Shown here piece after piece: positions 7,194 through 8,762 of a stretch of DNA of 8,762 nucleotides. The stretch is taken from assembly GCA_021162285.1 (NCBI GenBank), contig JAGGYZ010000027.1, positions 1-8,762 of the forward strand, written 5' to 3'. Position 1 is the stretch's first letter; every line of letters begins with the position of its first letter. The notes under the pieces are model-generated. The model was given only the letters and a program-made list of their open reading frames with translations, was not told the origin of the DNA and did no database searches. Origin of the DNA: Candidatus Fermentibacteraceae bacterium. Its GTDB lineage: Bacteria; Fermentibacterota; Fermentibacteria; Fermentibacterales; JCC-6. The translations under genes and the position numbers were made by a program.

Positions 7194-8762
7194 TGGAAAT
7201 CTCCAGTATCTTCTCAATTATGCCTGCAGCCACCGGGCCGGCAACCGCTCCTCCGTGACCACCGTGTTCAATAATTACAGCAAACGCAACTGGCATCGGA
7301 TCCTGCAAATAACCTGTAACCCAGGCGTGATCTTCGTTCTGTCCGCTTTCGGCGGTTCCGGATTTACCGAAAACCTCAACAGGCAGATAATTCATTGATC
7401 GGTGAAGGGTTCCTCTGCTGGAAGAGACAGACTGTCTCATACCCTCCCGCACAATGTTGAAGGTCTCCTCCGACGTGTCGGTATTCCAGAGCACCTCAGT
7501 CCCGGGTTCACCCCTTACAACAGAAAGAGAAGGAAGTTCCCCTCCCGACGCAATCAGAGCAGAAGCAACCGCTATCTGCAGAGGTGTGGCAAGAACCTCT
7601 CCCTGACCGATAGACGCAATCATCAGATTGCCCAGCCCCCATCCACCCTGACCAAACAACTGGTTCAGCAGTTCTCTGGTTGGGATGGTACCGGAAGCCT
7701 CACCGGGAAGAAAATCAGTTACCGGAGCGCCCATACCGTAACCACGGGAGAATTCCGCCAGTTCATCAATATCACCGAGCATACTGGTTCGGTAGAAATA
7801 GGTATCACACGACTGTGTGAGGGCACCGACAATGTTCAACCTGCCGTGAACTCCCCAGCATCTGAAATCACTGCCGGCAAAGTGAAATGTACCGTAACAG
7901 GGATCAGGCATGGTGTTTTCTGTTACTATACCTGACTCCAGCAGCCAGGCTGCGGTAACTATTTTGAATGTAGAACCAGGCGGGTAGGCTGTAGCCCAGG
8001 CGCGGTTCAGCAGAGGTTTTCCGGGATCTGCTAAAATAGTATTCCAGTTCCCCGACGAAATACCTCCAACAAACAGATTGGTGTCAAAACCGGGTACTGA
8101 AGAAAGAGCAAGGATTTCACCTGTTTTCCAGTTGAGAACAACAGCAGCCCCAGGGTGACCGGTGGATGCTATAAGCGAATCCGCTGTGAGCTGCAGTCTG
8201 CTGTCAATGGTCAGCACAATATTCTCACCGGGAGAAGGCTCCACATCACCACCATGAAAACTCTCTACCACCCTTCCATGCGCATCTACAACTTCCCGCA
8301 CTACTCCATACTCACCTGCAAGCCTCTGGTTAAAAATTCTCTCCAGACCGGTTCTCCCGGCAAGTTCGCCTTCATAGACCCTCGTACTGTCTGCAAGACC
8401 CACGTATCCTATCAGATGGCAGAATGATCTACCGTAGTTGTATCGCCTCTTTGGAAGAACTTCAACAGATACTCCACCGAGACGGTACATGTTGTCTGCT
8501 ACTCTTCCCGCTTCCTCCACAGTCAGTCCGCTCCTGATCTGCGTGGAACGATAGGGAGCAGCCTCTGCTGCCTCCAGTCTCTCCCGGAGTACACTGTAAT
8601 CCATGTTCAGAAGCTCGCTTAAAAGTTCTGTGTCCGTGGTATCAAACTCCACGCTGACAAGCGACACTGTAAAAGCCGGTATGTTGTCTGTTAGAACAAC
8701 ACCATTTCTGTCCCTTATTATTCCCCGGGGAGCAGGACGCATAACAGAACGGATGTGATTTC
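7180..8762 (-). CDS. mrdA: Penicillin-binding protein 2, peptidoglycan DD-transpeptidase, 5' end beyond the window
   Basis: This class B penicillin-binding protein cross-links peptidoglycan during elongation and is RodA's partner. 526 residues are visible, counted from the first complete codon at 8758-8760. The frame is open to the window edge, and reads NHIRSVMRPAPRGIIRDRNG, the standard PBP2 beginning just after the transmembrane helix. The ATG at 8742 is therefore internal, and roughly 50-60 N-terminal residues including the membrane anchor are missing. The dimerisation/pedestal domain covers about the first 190 residues. The transpeptidase domain has the acylated serine in PPGSTFK (S263), QSCD (S317) in the place of the SxN motif, and GKSGTAES (K466) in the place of KTG; SxD is usual for PBP2. 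D286, C288, C301 and H305 form a cluster just after the SxxK motif and could bind metal. mreBCD genes are expected upstream but are not in view. Confidence 0.96.
   Translation of the reverse strand, partial: NHIRSVMRPAPRGIIRDRNGVVLTDNIPAFTVSLVSVEFDTTDTELLSELLNMDYSVLRERLEAAEAAPYRSTQIRSGLTVEEAGRVADNMYRLGGVSVEVLPKRRYNYGRSFCHLIGYVGLADSTRVYEGELAGRTGLERIFNQRLAGEYGVVREVVDAHGRVVESFHGGDVEPSPGENIVLTIDSRLQLTADSLIASTGHPGAAVVLNWKTGEILALSSVPGFDTNLFVGGISSGNWNTILADPGKPLLNRAWATAYPPGSTFKIVTAAWLLESGIVTENTMPDPCYGTFHFAGSDFRCWGVHGRLNIVGALTQSCDTYFYRTSMLGDIDELAEFSRGYGMGAPVTDFLPGEASGTIPTRELLNQLFGQGGWGLGNLMIASIGQGEVLATPLQIAVASALIASGGELPSLSVVRGEPGTEVLWNTDTSEETFNIVREGMRQSVSSSRGTLHRSMNYLPVEVFGKSGTAESGQNEDHAWVTGYLQDPMPVAFAVIIEHGGHGGAVAGPVAAGIIEKILEISNETQ
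7201..7204 (-). promoter_or_regulatory. Ribosome-binding site of rodA
   Basis: GGAG (within TGGAGA) lies seven bases before ATG 7193, inside the final codons of the PBP2 gene. It supports ATG 7193 as the rodA start and the 14-nt gene overlap. Confidence 0.7.

Noticed and set aside
7402..7935. 177-codon open frame on the plus strand
   Set aside because: It is opposite the PBP2 transpeptidase domain, is low in recognisable features and has no supporting ribosome-binding site that I can see. It is an antisense shadow.
8740..8742. ATG as the start of the PBP2 gene
   Set aside because: The frame continues upstream to the window edge with NHIRSV, typical of PBP2 just before PAPRG, and the membrane anchor would be missing from a protein starting here.
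1..8762. Mobile element, CRISPR array, defence system or RNA gene
   Set aside because: No transposase, integrase, direct-repeat array, terminal inverted repeats, or tRNA or rRNA sequence was seen. The window is almost fully occupied by six core genes.

Overview
The window is ordinary bacterial chromosome packed with core housekeeping genes. All six are on the minus strand, so transcription runs from high to low coordinates. In that order they are: penicillin-binding protein 2 (mrdA/pbpA, 5' end outside the window), rodA, lgt, a comF-family phosphoribosyltransferase, an unrecognised multi-pass membrane protein, and dnaE (3' end outside the window). I see no mobile element, CRISPR array, RNA gene, phage gene or defence system. 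Every long plus-strand reading frame lies opposite one of these six genes.

The organism looks like an uncultured bacterium with a cell wall and elongating growth, since it has the PBP2-RodA pair and prolipoprotein transferase. Base composition is near 50% GC, AGA/AGG arginine codons are common, and all five visible stop codons are TGA. The replicase is a DnaE1-type polymerase with an intact-looking PHP site, not PolC. The family of the membrane protein and the non-E. coli active-site residues in Lgt suggest a poorly cultured lineage, perhaps of FCB or neighbouring candidate phyla. That placement is a guess.

Layout: mrdA (7180-8762) overlaps rodA (6000-7193) by 14 nt. A 61-nt gap (5939-5999) follows, the only non-coding stretch here. 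It holds most of a good sigma70-like promoter (CTGACA-17 nt-TATCAT, -35 overlapping the rodA stop) and the lgt ribosome-binding site. lgt (5126-5938) overlaps comF (4476-5162) by 37 nt, comF overlaps the membrane protein gene (3335-4489) by 14 nt, and that gene overlaps dnaE (1-3338) by the 4-nt ATGA.

Functionally, PBP2 and RodA form the elongasome transpeptidase/glycosyltransferase pair, Lgt starts lipoprotein maturation, and DnaE replicates the chromosome. The overlaps suggest that lgt, comF, the membrane protein and dnaE are one translationally coupled unit. It is probably fed both by read-through from the cell-shape genes and by its own promoter. The least understood gene is the 384-residue membrane protein.
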